NCBI GenBank assembly: GCA_026996295.1
Contig: JALWLL010000065.1
Location: forward strand, 1 to 42,413
Direction of reading: 5' to 3'
Source of the DNA: Sulfurimonas sp.
GTDB taxonomy: Bacteria; Campylobacterota; Campylobacteria; Campylobacterales; Sulfurimonadaceae
DNA: 42,413 bases
The notes beneath the pieces were generated by a model. It did not search any database, was not told the origin of the DNA, and saw nothing but the letters and a program-made list of their open reading frames with translations. The position numbers and the translations under genes are program-made. Shown in pieces: positions 27,850-35,369 of this stretch; position 1 is the stretch's first letter, and the number at the start of each line of letters is the position of its first letter.

Positions 27850-28200
27850 ATGGGAACTTTTGAAACACAAAATCCAGGGAATCAACCTGTGTGGGTTAAC
27901 ACAAATAACTGTAAAGCGTGCGATATTTGTGTGTCTGTATGTCCAGCTGGCGTACTTGGTATGAAGTATGAGTCAACATCTACACTTGGAGCTATGATCT
28001 CTATAGATCATCCTGAGTCTTGTATCGGGTGTAATGAGTGTGAACTCACATGTCCAGATTTTGCTATTTATGTAGCAGATAAAAAAGAATTTAAAGAAGC
28101 TGGCTATAGTTTTGCAAAATTAACTGATGATGCTAAAAAGCGTCAAGAAGCGATTATTGCAAACGGCTATATGTCACTTGATCAAGAAGGAGTTAAATAA
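27850..28200 (+). CDS. oorD: 2-oxoglutarate:acceptor oxidoreductase, delta (ferredoxin) subunit
   Basis: Electron-transfer subunit (116 aa) of OorDABC. Two [4Fe-4S] motifs are visible: CKACDICVSVCPAGV (about 17-30) and CIGCNECELTCPDFA (about 58-71). The C-terminal tail is helical and charged. It is the first oor gene, preceded by GGAGAA. Its TAA overlaps the oorA ATG by one base (TAATG). In the reductive TCA cycle the complex fixes CO2 onto succinyl-CoA using reduced ferredoxin. Confidence 0.94.
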   Translation: MGTFETQNPGNQPVWVNTNNCKACDICVSVCPAGVLGMKYESTSTLGAMISIDHPESCIGCNECELTCPDFAIYVADKKEFKEAGYSFAKLTDDAKKRQEAIIANGYMSLDQEGVK

Positions 28201-29333
28201 TGGCGACTAGAGAAATTATATCTACTGGTAATGAATTAGCAGCAATCGCAGCGGTAGATGCTGGGTGTATGTTTTTTGGTGGATATCCATTAACGCCTTC
28301 TTCAGAGGTGATGCATGTTATCTCTGATCTTTTACCTGCAAAAGGCGGTGTTGCAATTCAAATGGAAGATGAAATAGCTGGTATCTGTTGTGTTATCGGT
28401 GCTGCTATGAGTGGTGTTAGAGCACTTACTGCAACTTCCGGACCGGGGATGAGTCTTAAAGCTGAAAACTTGGGTCTGGCTCAAATGGCTGAAGTACCTT
28501 TGGTTTGTGTGAATGTTATGCGTGGTGGTCCATCAACGGGTCTTCCAACTCGTGTTTCTCAGGGTGATATTTCACAATCTAAAAATCCGTCACACGGTGA
28601 TTATAAATCAATCACTTTATGTGCAGGCTCATTAGCTGAGTGTTACACTGAAGTTGTGCGTGCATTTAACATTGCTGACAGATTTATGCAGCCGGTTATT
28701 GTTTTACTTGATGAAACGATCGGTCACATGCATGGTAAAGCAGAACTTCCGACTCTTGAAGAAGTTGAAGCTGGAATTAAGCCAAGAAAAACATTTGACG
28801 GTCCTGCTGAAGAGTATTTTCCATATCAGTGTGAACATGATGAACCAGCGGTTCTTAACCCTATGTTTAAAGGTTACAGATACCACTTCACAGGTCTTCA
28901 TCATGACAAAAACGGTTTCCCGACTGAGGAGATTGAAACTTGTCGTAAATTGATTCAAAGACTTGAAGACAAAGTTGAACTACACAAAGATGAAATTGAG
29001 TCTTATGAAGAGTTTATGATGGATGATGCTGAAATTATGATTGTAGCATATGGTTCAGTTTCTCTGGCAGCAAAAGAGGCTATTCGTCACTTGCGTGCTG
29101 ATGGTATTAAAGCTGGTTTATTTAGACCAATTACAATCTGGCCAAGTCCAGCCGAGAAGATCAAAGAGTATACTGATAAGATTGAAAAAGTTTTAGTTGT
29201 TGAACTAAATATTGGTCAGTTCCATTCAGAAGTTCAACGTGCAGCAGCAAGACTTGACATCGATGGTTTGTTTAAAGTAAATGGTAGACCACTCTCTCCT
29301 CATGAGATTGTGACTAAAGTTAAGGAGTTATAA
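28200..29333 (+). CDS. oorA: 2-oxoglutarate:acceptor oxidoreductase, alpha subunit
   Basis: The 377-residue alpha chain carries the pyrimidine-binding and transketolase C-terminal-like parts of the enzyme. GGYPLTPSSEVMH near residue 28 is the conserved YP(I/L)TP motif that contacts 2-oxoacid and thiamine diphosphate. ALTATSGPGMSLKAENLGLAQMAEVPLVCVNVMRGGPSTGLPT (about 78-121, shown here in outline) is family-typical. The order D-A-B-C and one-base overlap with oorD match the Helicobacter and Campylobacter operons. In those microaerophiles the complex works oxidatively; in an autotroph it would carboxylate succinyl-CoA. Confidence 0.95.
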   Translation: MATREIISTGNELAAIAAVDAGCMFFGGYPLTPSSEVMHVISDLLPAKGGVAIQMEDEIAGICCVIGAAMSGVRALTATSGPGMSLKAENLGLAQMAEVPLVCVNVMRGGPSTGLPTRVSQGDISQSKNPSHGDYKSITLCAGSLAECYTEVVRAFNIADRFMQPVIVLLDETIGHMHGKAELPTLEEVEAGIKPRKTFDGPAEEYFPYQCEHDEPAVLNPMFKGYRYHFTGLHHDKNGFPTEEIETCRKLIQRLEDKVELHKDEIESYEEFMMDDAEIMIVAYGSVSLAAKEAIRHLRADGIKAGLFRPITIWPSPAEKIKEYTDKIEKVLVVELNIGQFHSEVQRAAARLDIDGLFKVNGRPLSPHEIVTKVKEL

Positions 29334-29334
29334 T

Positions 29335-30192
29335 ATGGCATTTAATTATGATAAATATTTAAGATTAGAAAAGATGCCGACACTATGGTGTTGGGGTTGT
29401 GGTGATGGTGTTATTTTAAAGGCATTCATTAGAGCTATAGATAAGATGGGTATATCTCAAGATGATGTATGTGTTGTTTCCGGAATCGGTTGTTCAGGAA
29501 GATTCTCTTCTTATGTTGATTTCAATACAGTACATACTACTCACGGTAGAACAACTGCATATGCTACAGGTATCAAACTTATGAATCCTGATAAGCTTGT
29601 TGTTTGTGTTGCCGGAGATGGTGATGCACTTGCAATTGGTGGTAATCATACGATCCATGCATGTAGAAGAAATATTGATATGACTATGATTGTCATCAAT
29701 AACTTCATCTATGGTCTAACTAACTCACAAACAAGTCCGACAACTCCAAAAGGTATGTGGACCGTATCTCAAAAAGCCGGTAATATTGACCCGACTTTTG
29801 ATACTTGTGATTTGGCAATTGCCTCAGGAGCTTCTTTTGTTGCTCGCGAGAGTATGCTTGATCCTAAAAAGCTTGAAAAAGTAATGATTAAAGCAATGGA
29901 ACACAGAGGTTTTTCAATGATGGAAGTTCTCTCTAACTGCCATATCAACCTTGGTAGAAAAAATAAAATGGTTTCTGCTATGGAAAATCTTGAATGGATT
30001 GACAACATTACGGTTGCTAAGAAAAAATATGATGCTATGACACCAGAAGAGCAACTTAACTTACTACCTACTGGAATCTTGAAACAAGATACAGAAGCAG
30101 ACGAGTATTGTGATATGTATGCAGAGATTCAAAAAGTACATCAGGGTCAAAGAGGTAAGATCACTCAAGATGACTTTGAGAAAAAAATATAA
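29335..30192 (+). CDS. oorB: 2-oxoglutarate:acceptor oxidoreductase, beta subunit
   Basis: Thiamine-diphosphate-binding chain (285 aa). The Mg-ThDP motif starts GDGDALAIGGNH (about 98-109) and ends with NNFIYGLTNSQTSPTT (about 122-137). Conserved cysteines in LWCWGCGDG (about 18-26) and GIGCSGRF (near 50) are those used for Fe-S binding in related beta subunits. It begins 1 bp after the oorA stop with GGAG as RBS, and is complete. Confidence 0.95.
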   Translation: MAFNYDKYLRLEKMPTLWCWGCGDGVILKAFIRAIDKMGISQDDVCVVSGIGCSGRFSSYVDFNTVHTTHGRTTAYATGIKLMNPDKLVVCVAGDGDALAIGGNHTIHACRRNIDMTMIVINNFIYGLTNSQTSPTTPKGMWTVSQKAGNIDPTFDTCDLAIASGASFVARESMLDPKKLEKVMIKAMEHRGFSMMEVLSNCHINLGRKNKMVSAMENLEWIDNITVAKKKYDAMTPEEQLNLLPTGILKQDTEADEYCDMYAEIQKVHQGQRGKITQDDFEKKI

Positions 30193-30203
30193 GGAAACAC
30201 GCA

Positions 30204-30767
30204 ATGGCTAAAACATTAATGAGATTTACAGGTGTTGGTGGACAAGGTGTTCTTCTTGCCGGTGAGATTTTTGCAGCTGCAAAAATTAAAACTGGTGGAT
30301 ACGGATTGAAGACTGCTACATACACCTCACAGGTTCGTGGTGGACCAACAGTTGTTGATATCCAGTTAGATGACGAAGAGATTTATTATCCATATGCAAA
30401 TGACGGTGAGATTGGTTTTATGCTTTCAGTTGCTGATAAAAGCTACCAGCTATTCAAAGATGGTGTTCAGGTTGGCGGAACAATTGTTGTTGATCCAAAC
30501 CTTGTTCATCCATCTGATGAAGACCGTAAGAAATGGAAAATATATGAAATTCCAATTATTACAATAGCAAAAGAAGAGGTTGGTAACGTTATTACTCAAT
30601 CTGTTGTTGCACTTGCAATTGCAAATACAATGATGAATGCTATTGACAAAGAAGTACTTATAGAAACAATGCTTTCAAAAGTACCTGCTAAAGTTCATGA
30701 AGTAAATAAAACTGCTTATGAGCTTGGTGAAAAATATGCTAAAGAAGCTATGGCAGCTGCTAAATAG
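30204..30767 (+). CDS. oorC: 2-oxoglutarate:acceptor oxidoreductase, gamma subunit
   Basis: Gamma chain (187 aa) of the four-subunit enzyme. The opening LMRFTGVGGQGVLLAGEIFAAAKIK and the TSQVRGGPTVVDIQL segment (about 43-57) are the POR/KOR gamma signatures. It is the last gene of the operon; a terminator begins 9 bp after the stop. With it the set oorDABC is complete. Confidence 0.94.
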   Translation: MAKTLMRFTGVGGQGVLLAGEIFAAAKIKTGGYGLKTATYTSQVRGGPTVVDIQLDDEEIYYPYANDGEIGFMLSVADKSYQLFKDGVQVGGTIVVDPNLVHPSDEDRKKWKIYEIPIITIAKEEVGNVITQSVVALAIANTMMNAIDKEVLIETMLSKVPAKVHEVNKTAYELGEKYAKEAMAAAK

Positions 30768-30776
30768 TTATTTATT

Positions 30777-30808
30777 AAAAAAGATAGTCTTAGGGCTATC
30801 TTTTTTTT
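30777..30808 (+). terminator. Terminator of the mdh-oorC operon
   Basis: AAAAAAGATAG (30777-30787) and CTATCTTTTTT (30796-30806) form a perfect 11-bp stem with an 8-nt loop and a run of eight T residues. The mirror-symmetric arms could also end the minus-strand tetR transcript coming from the other side. Confidence 0.88.
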
Positions 30809-30870
30809 AAAAATGAATCTAATATTATTTAATATTATCATTTCTATTTTACATATAAACTATAGAAATA

Positions 30871-31488
30871 TTATATTTTTATACTTTCCCAGAAGAAATC
30901 TACATGTTTTTCAAATTGAGTTGAGAGATTATTAGTAGATAATGAGTCAAATCGCAATAGTGTTACCTGTAGTCTGATGTAGAATAGGGTAGATAAAAAC
31001 TCATAGGAAATAATCATAGGATCGTTGGATCGAATAAGTGAGTTTTGCATCATAATAAAAAAACCTTCCGATAGAATAGCTATATTTTTATCATGAAAAT
31101 AACTTATAAACTGCTCTCTTAGCTCTTTATTTTGCAGTAACTCTATAAGAAGTATTCTGAACATACTTTCGTTGTTCTTATCAAATGTAAGAAGCTTATA
31201 TTGCATGGCAAAATTCTGTAAAAAAACCTTTCCTTTCAATGCATTTTCTCTAATATCATCACTGTTAAAAGAGAAGGGCGATGTAAAGATCTCACGTGCT
31301 ACTTCTAAAAAGATCTCCTCTTTATTTTTAAAATGATTATAAAGAGCACTCTCTCTAATACCAACTTGTGAAGCTATTTTTCTTACACTTGTGCCTTTGT
31401 AACCATGCTCAGAGAAGAGGGCTTTAGACTCTTTGAGTATTTTGGCTTTTGTGCCGACTCTTTTGTGTATCGTCGTATTTTCGGGCAT
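30871..31488 (-). CDS. TetR-family transcriptional repressor
   Basis: A 205-residue regulator with a canonical TetR N-terminus: KILKESKALFSEHGYKGTSVRKIASQVGIRESALYNHFKNKEEIF (outline; residues about 17-60), containing the helix-turn-helix. The remaining helices form an effector domain I cannot assign. It has AAAGG as RBS at 31500-31496 (minus). Unlike most TetR genes it has no adjacent efflux pump or enzyme; the divergent neighbour is rnpB. Four palindromic operators lie immediately upstream, two of them around its likely promoter, so autorepression is expected. Its other targets are unknown. Confidence 0.88.
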   Translation of the reverse strand: MPENTTIHKRVGTKAKILKESKALFSEHGYKGTSVRKIASQVGIRESALYNHFKNKEEIFLEVAREIFTSPFSFNSDDIRENALKGKVFLQNFAMQYKLLTFDKNNESMFRILLIELLQNKELREQFISYFHDKNIAILSEGFFIMMQNSLIRSNDPMIISYEFLSTLFYIRLQVTLLRFDSLSTNNLSTQFEKHVDFFWESIKI

Positions 31489-31509
31489 ATTTGAACCTTT
31501 TTATTGATA

Positions 31510-31619
31510 TGAACAAATGTTAACTATCCTAGAAGTATATATGAACACTTGTTAATCTATGCTTAACTGTTAGTGAACGATTGTTCACACAAAAGCATTG
31601 CAATATGAACATATGTTCA
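31510..31619. promoter_or_regulatory. Array of four TetR-type operators at exact 32-bp spacing
   Basis: Four 14-bp near-palindromes: TGAACAAATGTTAA (31510-31523), TGAACACTTGTTAA (31542-31555), TGAACGATTGTTCA (31574-31587) and TGAACATATGTTCA (31606-31619). Their starts are exactly 32, 32 and 32 bp apart, about three helical turns. Sites 3 and 4 are perfect dyads (16 bp with flanks GTGAAC...GTTCAC and ATGAAC...GTTCAT). Sites 1 and 2 flank a possible minus-strand -10 TATACT (31539-31534) of tetR. TGAAC-N4-GTTCA is a known type of TetR-family site, so the adjacent regulator is the likely ligand. Confidence 0.8.
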
Positions 31620-31655
31620 TGAGATAAAAACAGGAAAAATAAATGATAATTTCTG

Positions 31656-31661
31656 TAAAAT
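31656..31661 (+). promoter_or_regulatory. rnpB promoter -10 box
   Basis: TAAAAT preceded by TG lies six bases before the likely 5' end of RNase P RNA. The nearest TetR-type operator ends 36 bp upstream of this box, so it does not cover the core promoter. Confidence 0.5.
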
Positions 31662-31666
31662 TACAC

Positions 31667-31985
31667 AGGTACAACAGATAGTGACTTGATTTTCAAGAGG
31701 AAAGTCCGGGCTGCTGTAAGACAATGTTCCATTTAACTAATGGCCGTAGTAATACGAGGGAAAGTGCAACAGAAAATAGACTTTTATCCATTGGATAATA
31801 AAGGTGAAAAGGTGGTGTAAGAGACCACCAGTCTTTATAGCAATATAAAGAGCTTGTAAACCCAACATGGCAGCAAGAAACAAATGGTTAGAGTCTTACG
31901 ATGCTATTGTTTCGCTAGAGGTACTATGTAAATTGTGCACTAGATTAATGCTATCAAAACAAAACCCGGCTTATGTTGTGCCTGA
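31667..31985 (+). ncRNA. rnpB: RNase P RNA, bacterial type A
   Basis: Catalytic RNA that removes 5' leaders from pre-tRNA. The conserved 5' core GAGGAAAGTCCGGGCTGC (from about 31702) and the 3' core AAAACCCGGCTTAT match the universal P4 halves. The middle has GGTGAAAAGGTGGTGTAAGAG with pairing GACCACCAG, and AAGTGCAACAGAAA. The P1 helix is formed by AGGTACAACA (31667-31676) and TGTTGTGCCT (31974-31983), with one G-U pair, which sets the ends. It is transcribed divergently from tetR. No clear terminator follows before the next gene. Confidence 0.93.
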
Positions 31986-32083
31986 CTCAGGGTATGCCTA
32001 CTTATTTTCAAGAGAATTTACATTATGTTAACCAATATAGATCTCTTATCTTCCTCTTACACCTTTTAGTATATAATATGGCT

Positions 32084-32860
32084 ATGAAACAAGCATATAT
32101 AATTGTAACTATCTTAGTGTTAACAACAATTCATTTAGGTGCGAGTGATTTTAGTTTTAGAAAGTATAATCACGTAAAAGAGTTCTATGCGTCTATAAGC
32201 AATGATACGCTAGAGATCGCTAAAAGATACAAGCTGCCGCCTGCAGCCATTTTAGCTATTGCAGGGCTTGAATCCGGTTATGGTTCAGGTTATGTATCTC
32301 AAATTACCGGCAATATACTTAGCTTGGGTGCTTTTAGAGGTGATTATGAACTGCCAAGGGTTTATTTGCCATACTCAAAATCAAAAAAGTGTGTACTCAT
32401 CTCTTCTAAAGAGTTTAAAAAGTGCTCAGAGAATGATCTTATTTGGAAAAAACGTCCAAAGAGTTTAAAGCGTGACTATCGCCCTCTTCCGTATGCAGGA
32501 ACTTCCAAGCACTTAGATCTGCTTCTATATGACCCTTTAGAGAAAAGCAAAGCACAAAAAGCATGCTTACAAGACTTTGCAACAAGATGGATAGTTAAAA
32601 GCTCCAAGGTACAGGCATTTAGAGATGCAAGAATTTGGCTTGATAAACTCATTTCTCAAGAAGGCATTAACATATTGTTTAATATGAATACTAATATAGA
32701 GTTTATTAAAAGAATTGGCGGTATCCCCCACTCTTTTAACTATAGACAAGAGTGGCCTAAAAAAGTAACTTTAATCATGAAAAAGGCCGGTTTGGTAGAA
32801 TTAACAAACGATATCTATTTTAACAATATGAGTTTTGATACAGCATGGAGAAATATATGA
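32084..32860 (+). CDS. Glucosaminidase-family peptidoglycan hydrolase, secreted
   Basis: Predicted periplasmic endo-N-acetylglucosaminidase (258 aa from this start). A signal peptide (MKQAYIIVTILVLTTIHLGA, cleavage near residue 20) leads into a domain with LPPAAILAIAGLESGYGSGYVSQITGNILSLGAF, where ESGYG holds the catalytic-glutamate position of the glucosaminidase/FlgJ fold. The frame is open back into rnpB, but those residues are clearly not coding. No RBS is visible before ATG 32084 or 32078; a TATAAT at 32072-32077 is so close that a leaderless mRNA is possible. It is coupled by ATGA to the small downstream gene. Family assigned by motif only. Confidence 0.72.
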   Translation: MKQAYIIVTILVLTTIHLGASDFSFRKYNHVKEFYASISNDTLEIAKRYKLPPAAILAIAGLESGYGSGYVSQITGNILSLGAFRGDYELPRVYLPYSKSKKCVLISSKEFKKCSENDLIWKKRPKSLKRDYRPLPYAGTSKHLDLLLYDPLEKSKAQKACLQDFATRWIVKSSKVQAFRDARIWLDKLISQEGINILFNMNTNIEFIKRIGGIPHSFNYRQEWPKKVTLIMKKAGLVELTNDIYFNNMSFDTAWRNI

Positions 32861-33063
32861 ATAGAAAAGATCGGCTTATAGAAGATATACAAAAACTACT
32901 CAACTCCTATGAGGGTGTCAAAGAAACAAAGATCAATCCAAATCTCTTGGCATTTATGGATGAAAAAACACTTATGAGTATTATAGACTCACTTTTAACT
33001 CAAAAAGAAAATGCAGTAGATTCCGATACGCAGTGGCTTGAAAAGTTTAAAAAGCACAAGTAA
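32857..33063 (+). CDS. Small helical protein coupled to the glucosaminidase
   Basis: A 68-residue soluble, charged, mostly helical protein (MNRKDRLIEDIQKLLNSYEGVKETKINPNLLAFMD...) ending in a basic tail. No recognised domain, signal or Cys. The ATG at 32857 overlaps the upstream TGA (ATGA) and has GGAG at 32847-32850, so it is preferred over the ATG at 32845. The ATGA overlap argues for translational coupling and joint regulation. Function unknown. Confidence 0.6.
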   Translation: MNRKDRLIEDIQKLLNSYEGVKETKINPNLLAFMDEKTLMSIIDSLLTQKENAVDSDTQWLEKFKKHK

Positions 33064-33128
33064 ATGGAGACTTTTCGTTAACAATTTAAAATATTAATAT
33101 TTTGTAACAACTTTTTTAACCCTTTTTT

Positions 33129-33150
33129 AGCCCCAAAACAAGGGGCTTTC
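33129..33150 (+). terminator. Weak hairpin terminator
   Basis: AGCCCC (33129-33134) and GGGGCT (33142-33147) form a 6-bp GC-rich stem with a 7-nt loop, followed by only TTTC. It lies between the small gene at 32857 and the response regulator. A perfect AT-only palindrome (33088-33103) precedes it. Confidence 0.4.
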
Positions 33151-33195
33151 AAGCAATGTTGTTTTGTGTTATTATGTTTGTTGCCAAAATATTTG

Positions 33196-33201
33196 TATAA
33201 T
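33196..33201 (+). promoter_or_regulatory. -10 box of the response-regulator gene
   Basis: TATAAT in TTTGTATAATTACAG, 33 bp before the ATG at 33235. Because it lies downstream of an open ATG at 33166, it rules that longer start out. AGGA at 33222-33225 is the RBS. Confidence 0.6.
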
Positions 33202-33234
33202 TACAGTCAAATTTCATTATTAGGATATTGGTTT

Positions 33235-33780
33235 ATGGCAAATATAGATTTAGTTCAGCTCACTGGACAAACAAAAAGACTTACTTCGATGATTGTTGAA
33301 GATGAAAAAGTAACAAACGAGCTTTTGAGTTCAACGTTTAAGAACTTTTTTTCTGATGTGCATTCTTACTTTAATGCAGAAGAAGCACTTGAAGCATACA
33401 ATAAAATTCAACCGGATGTTGTTTTTGTTGATATAGTTATGGCTGGAATGGATGGTATTGAGCTTTCTCGTAAGATTCGTGAGATCAATCCAAATCAAAT
33501 CATTATAGTTATTTCTGCTAGTAATGATATAGAAAAAATCTCTCAGTCTATTGAGGTTGGTGTTAATAGTTTTATCCAAAAACCTATTGATACGAAAAAA
33601 ATCATAGAACTTCTGACAAACCTTATCTCTATGATAACTAAAAAGAAAAAAATAGAAACAAAAACTTTCTCTATCTCTCTTCCTTTAGATCTTTACGAAG
33701 TTGTCAACGACAATGCTAAAGCTGAAAGTATTTCAAAAAATGCAGTGATCATCAGAGCACTACGCAATTTTTACGAATAG
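33235..33780 (+). CDS. Response regulator with C-terminal ribbon-helix-helix-like domain
   Basis: 181-residue two-domain protein. The receiver (about 14-132) is complete: E22/D23, phosphoacceptor D66 (VVFVDIVMAGMDG), S94 (VISAS) and K116 (QKPID). A Lys-rich linker (ITKKKKIETK) leads to residues 144-181, FSISLPLDLYEVVNDN...SISKNAVIIRALRNFY. This reads as one beta-strand and two helices, as in CopG/Arc ribbon-helix-helix DNA-binding proteins. RHH is not one of the common response-regulator outputs. No histidine kinase is next to it, so it is an orphan regulator. The RHH call is from pattern and could be a short dimerisation element instead. Confidence 0.78.
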   Translation: MANIDLVQLTGQTKRLTSMIVEDEKVTNELLSSTFKNFFSDVHSYFNAEEALEAYNKIQPDVVFVDIVMAGMDGIELSRKIREINPNQIIIVISASNDIEKISQSIEVGVNSFIQKPIDTKKIIELLTNLISMITKKKKIETKTFSISLPLDLYEVVNDNAKAESISKNAVIIRALRNFYE

Positions 33781-33891
33781 AAAATAAAACTGAATTTTTC
33801 TGAGCCAAGAAGATTTTATACTATTTTAAGAATAATATCTATATACTTTCGGCTCAGGAAAACGAGGTGACATTATCTTATGTTATCACCC

Positions 33892-33897
33892 TATAAC
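33892..33897 (+). promoter_or_regulatory. -10 box of tRNA-Glu
   Basis: TATAAC lies 12 bp before the mature tRNA 5' end. Just upstream, GGTGA and TCACC flank a short imperfect dyad (about 33866-33890). Further upstream, CTGAGCC (33800-33806) and GGCTCAG (33851-33857) are a perfect 7-bp inverted repeat 44 bp apart, of unknown meaning. Confidence 0.45.
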
Positions 33898-33909
33898 ACT
33901 TTTCCTAGT

Positions 33910-33984
33910 GGCCCCATCGTCTAGCGGTTAGGATCCATGGTTTTCATCCATGTTACCGGAGTTCGAGTCTCCGTGGGGTCACCA
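33910..33984 (+). tRNA. tRNA-Glu (anticodon TTC)
   Basis: The 75-nt cloverleaf has acceptor GGCCCCA pairing with TGGGGTC (one G-U), D-loop AGCGGTTAGGA, anticodon stem CCATG/CATGG-like around TTTTCAT with anticodon TTC, and T-arm CCGGAGTTCGAGTCTCCG. CCA is encoded (33982-33984). It lies 86 bp upstream of gltX. Confidence 0.95.
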
Positions 33985-34026
33985 CCTTCACGCAACAAAT
34001 CAAAATCAAAAAAAGAACTTTATTAG

Positions 34027-34040
34027 TAAACACTTGTTAA
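34027..34040. promoter_or_regulatory. TetR-operator-like site at the gltX promoter
   Basis: TAAACACTTGTTAA differs by one base from operator 2 of the tetR array (TGAACACTTGTTAA at 31542). It overlaps the likely gltX -10 box TAAAAT (34038-34043), so binding would block gltX transcription. It may be a chance match in AT-rich DNA. Confidence 0.35.
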
Positions 34041-34070
34041 AATTACGAAAATTATTTTTTAGGAATTTTA

Positions 34071-35369
34071 ATGTTAAGATTTGCACCTAGTCCAACTGGT
34101 GATATGCATATAGGAAACTTGAGAGTTGCTCTATTTAATTATATTGTTTCAAAGCAAAAAAATGAAGATCTCATCGTTCGCATAGAAGATACGGACAAAG
34201 AAAGAAATATAGAAGGTAAAGACCAAGAGATCCTCGATATACTTGCTCTTTTTGGTATTGATTACTCTCAGGTTATCTATCAAAGCCAAAATATCCGCTT
34301 TCATACGGCTATGGCGTTGCAACTTGTTCAAGAGAAAAAAGCATTTGCCTGTTTTTGTTCACCTCAATGGCTTGAGAAAAAACGTGCGCAAGCAAAAGAG
34401 AACAAGGTCGCTTATCGCTATGATGACGCATGTGCGGAGCTTCCGGCAGAGCTTGTTATCGACAATACCAACCCTTTTACAGTAAGGATCAAAAAGCCCC
34501 AAGAGCCTATAGTGGTGAAAGATCATATAAAAGGTGAAATAAGCTTCGCCCCTGATGATATAGACAGTTTTATCATTATGAGACAAGATAAAACACCTAC
34601 ATACAATTTTGCATGTGCTGTTGATGATATGCTCAGTGATATCTCCATTGTTATTCGTGGTGAAGATCATATGAGCAACACACCTAAACAAGATCACATT
34701 AGAAATGCCTTAGGGTATGAAAAGAAAGTGGAGTATGCACACTTGCCGATTATTTTGAATAATGAGGGCAAAAAAATGTCTAAGCGCGATGATGCTTCAA
34801 GTGTCAAATGGCTTCTAGAAGAGGGTTTTTTGCCTTCAGCGATATCAAATTATTTAATATTAATAGGAAATAAGCCCCCTTGTGAAGTATTTACTCTTGA
34901 AGAATCGATCGAGTGGTTTGAGCTCACAAAAATCTCAAAGTCACCTGTTCGTTTTGACATAGATATGTTAAGACATATCAATAATGAGCATTTAAAAAAT
35001 CTTGACTCAAAAGAACTTTCAAGATATGTTGGTTTTGCAGATGATGAGATTGGTCAGCTTGCAAAGATATATCTTGAAGAAGCAAGCACAACCAAAGAGC
35101 TTAAAGCTAAGATAAAACCTATTTTTGAAGAAAAAAATATACCAGATGAGTTTCAAGAACAGGCACTTTTAATGGCAAACACCATTAAATCTGCACCCTA
35201 CTTTGAAGAATATAATGATTTTAAAAACTATCTTATGAAAGAATCCGGCTTAAAAGGGAAAAACTTTTTCAAGCCTTTACGCATTCTTTTAACAGGTGCC
35301 GAGCATGGTCCTGATATTGCAGAGATATACAAACATTTAAAAAACTATATAGGTGAGATTGTAAAATGA
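34071..35369 (+). CDS. gltX: Glutamyl-tRNA synthetase, GluRS2-like paralogue
   Basis: Class I synthetase (432 aa). The HIGH motif reads HIGN (residues 13-16, [13 protein letters not shown]), and KMSKR is at about 235-239 ([10 protein letters not shown]). [12 protein letters not shown] after IEDTD, and the shorter length, resemble the second GluRS (GluRS2) of Helicobacter pylori as I remember it. That enzyme charges tRNA-Gln with glutamate for later amidation by GatCAB. If so, this copy serves tRNA-Gln and another GluRS exists elsewhere. The ATG has TTTAGGAATTTT as RBS. The TGA overlaps the next ATG (ATGA). A tRNA-Glu gene lies just upstream. Confidence 0.9.
   Translation: MLRFAPSPTGDMHIGNLRVALFNYIVSKQKNEDLIVRIEDTDKERNIEGKDQEILDILALFGIDYSQVIYQSQNIRFHTAMALQLVQEKKAFACFCSPQWLEKKRAQAKENKVAYRYDDACAELPAELVIDNTNPFTVRIKKPQEPIVVKDHIKGEISFAPDDIDSFIIMRQDKTPTYNFACAVDDMLSDISIVIRGEDHMSNTPKQDHIRNALGYEKKVEYAHLPIILNNEGKKMSKRDDASSVKWLLEEGFLPSAISNYLILIGNKPPCEVFTLEESIEWFELTKISKSPVRFDIDMLRHINNEHLKNLDSKELSRYVGFADDEIGQLAKIYLEEASTTKELKAKIKPIFEEKNIPDEFQEQALLMANTIKSAPYFEEYNDFKNYLMKESGLKGKNFFKPLRILLTGAEHGPDIAEIYKHLKNYIGEIVK

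Noticed and set aside
31973-32083. Upstream extension of the glucosaminidase frame
   Set aside because: It overlaps the 3' core and P1 helix of rnpB and encodes no family-like residues; the signal peptide starts at 32084.
33088-33103. 16-bp AT-only palindrome
   Set aside because: Such palindromes are frequent in DNA of this composition and no gene start is close enough to suggest an operator.
33800-33857. Perfect 7-bp inverted repeat CTGAGCC/GGCTCAG before tRNA-Glu
   Set aside because: The arms are 44 bp apart with no T tract, so it is not a terminator, and nothing else supports a function.
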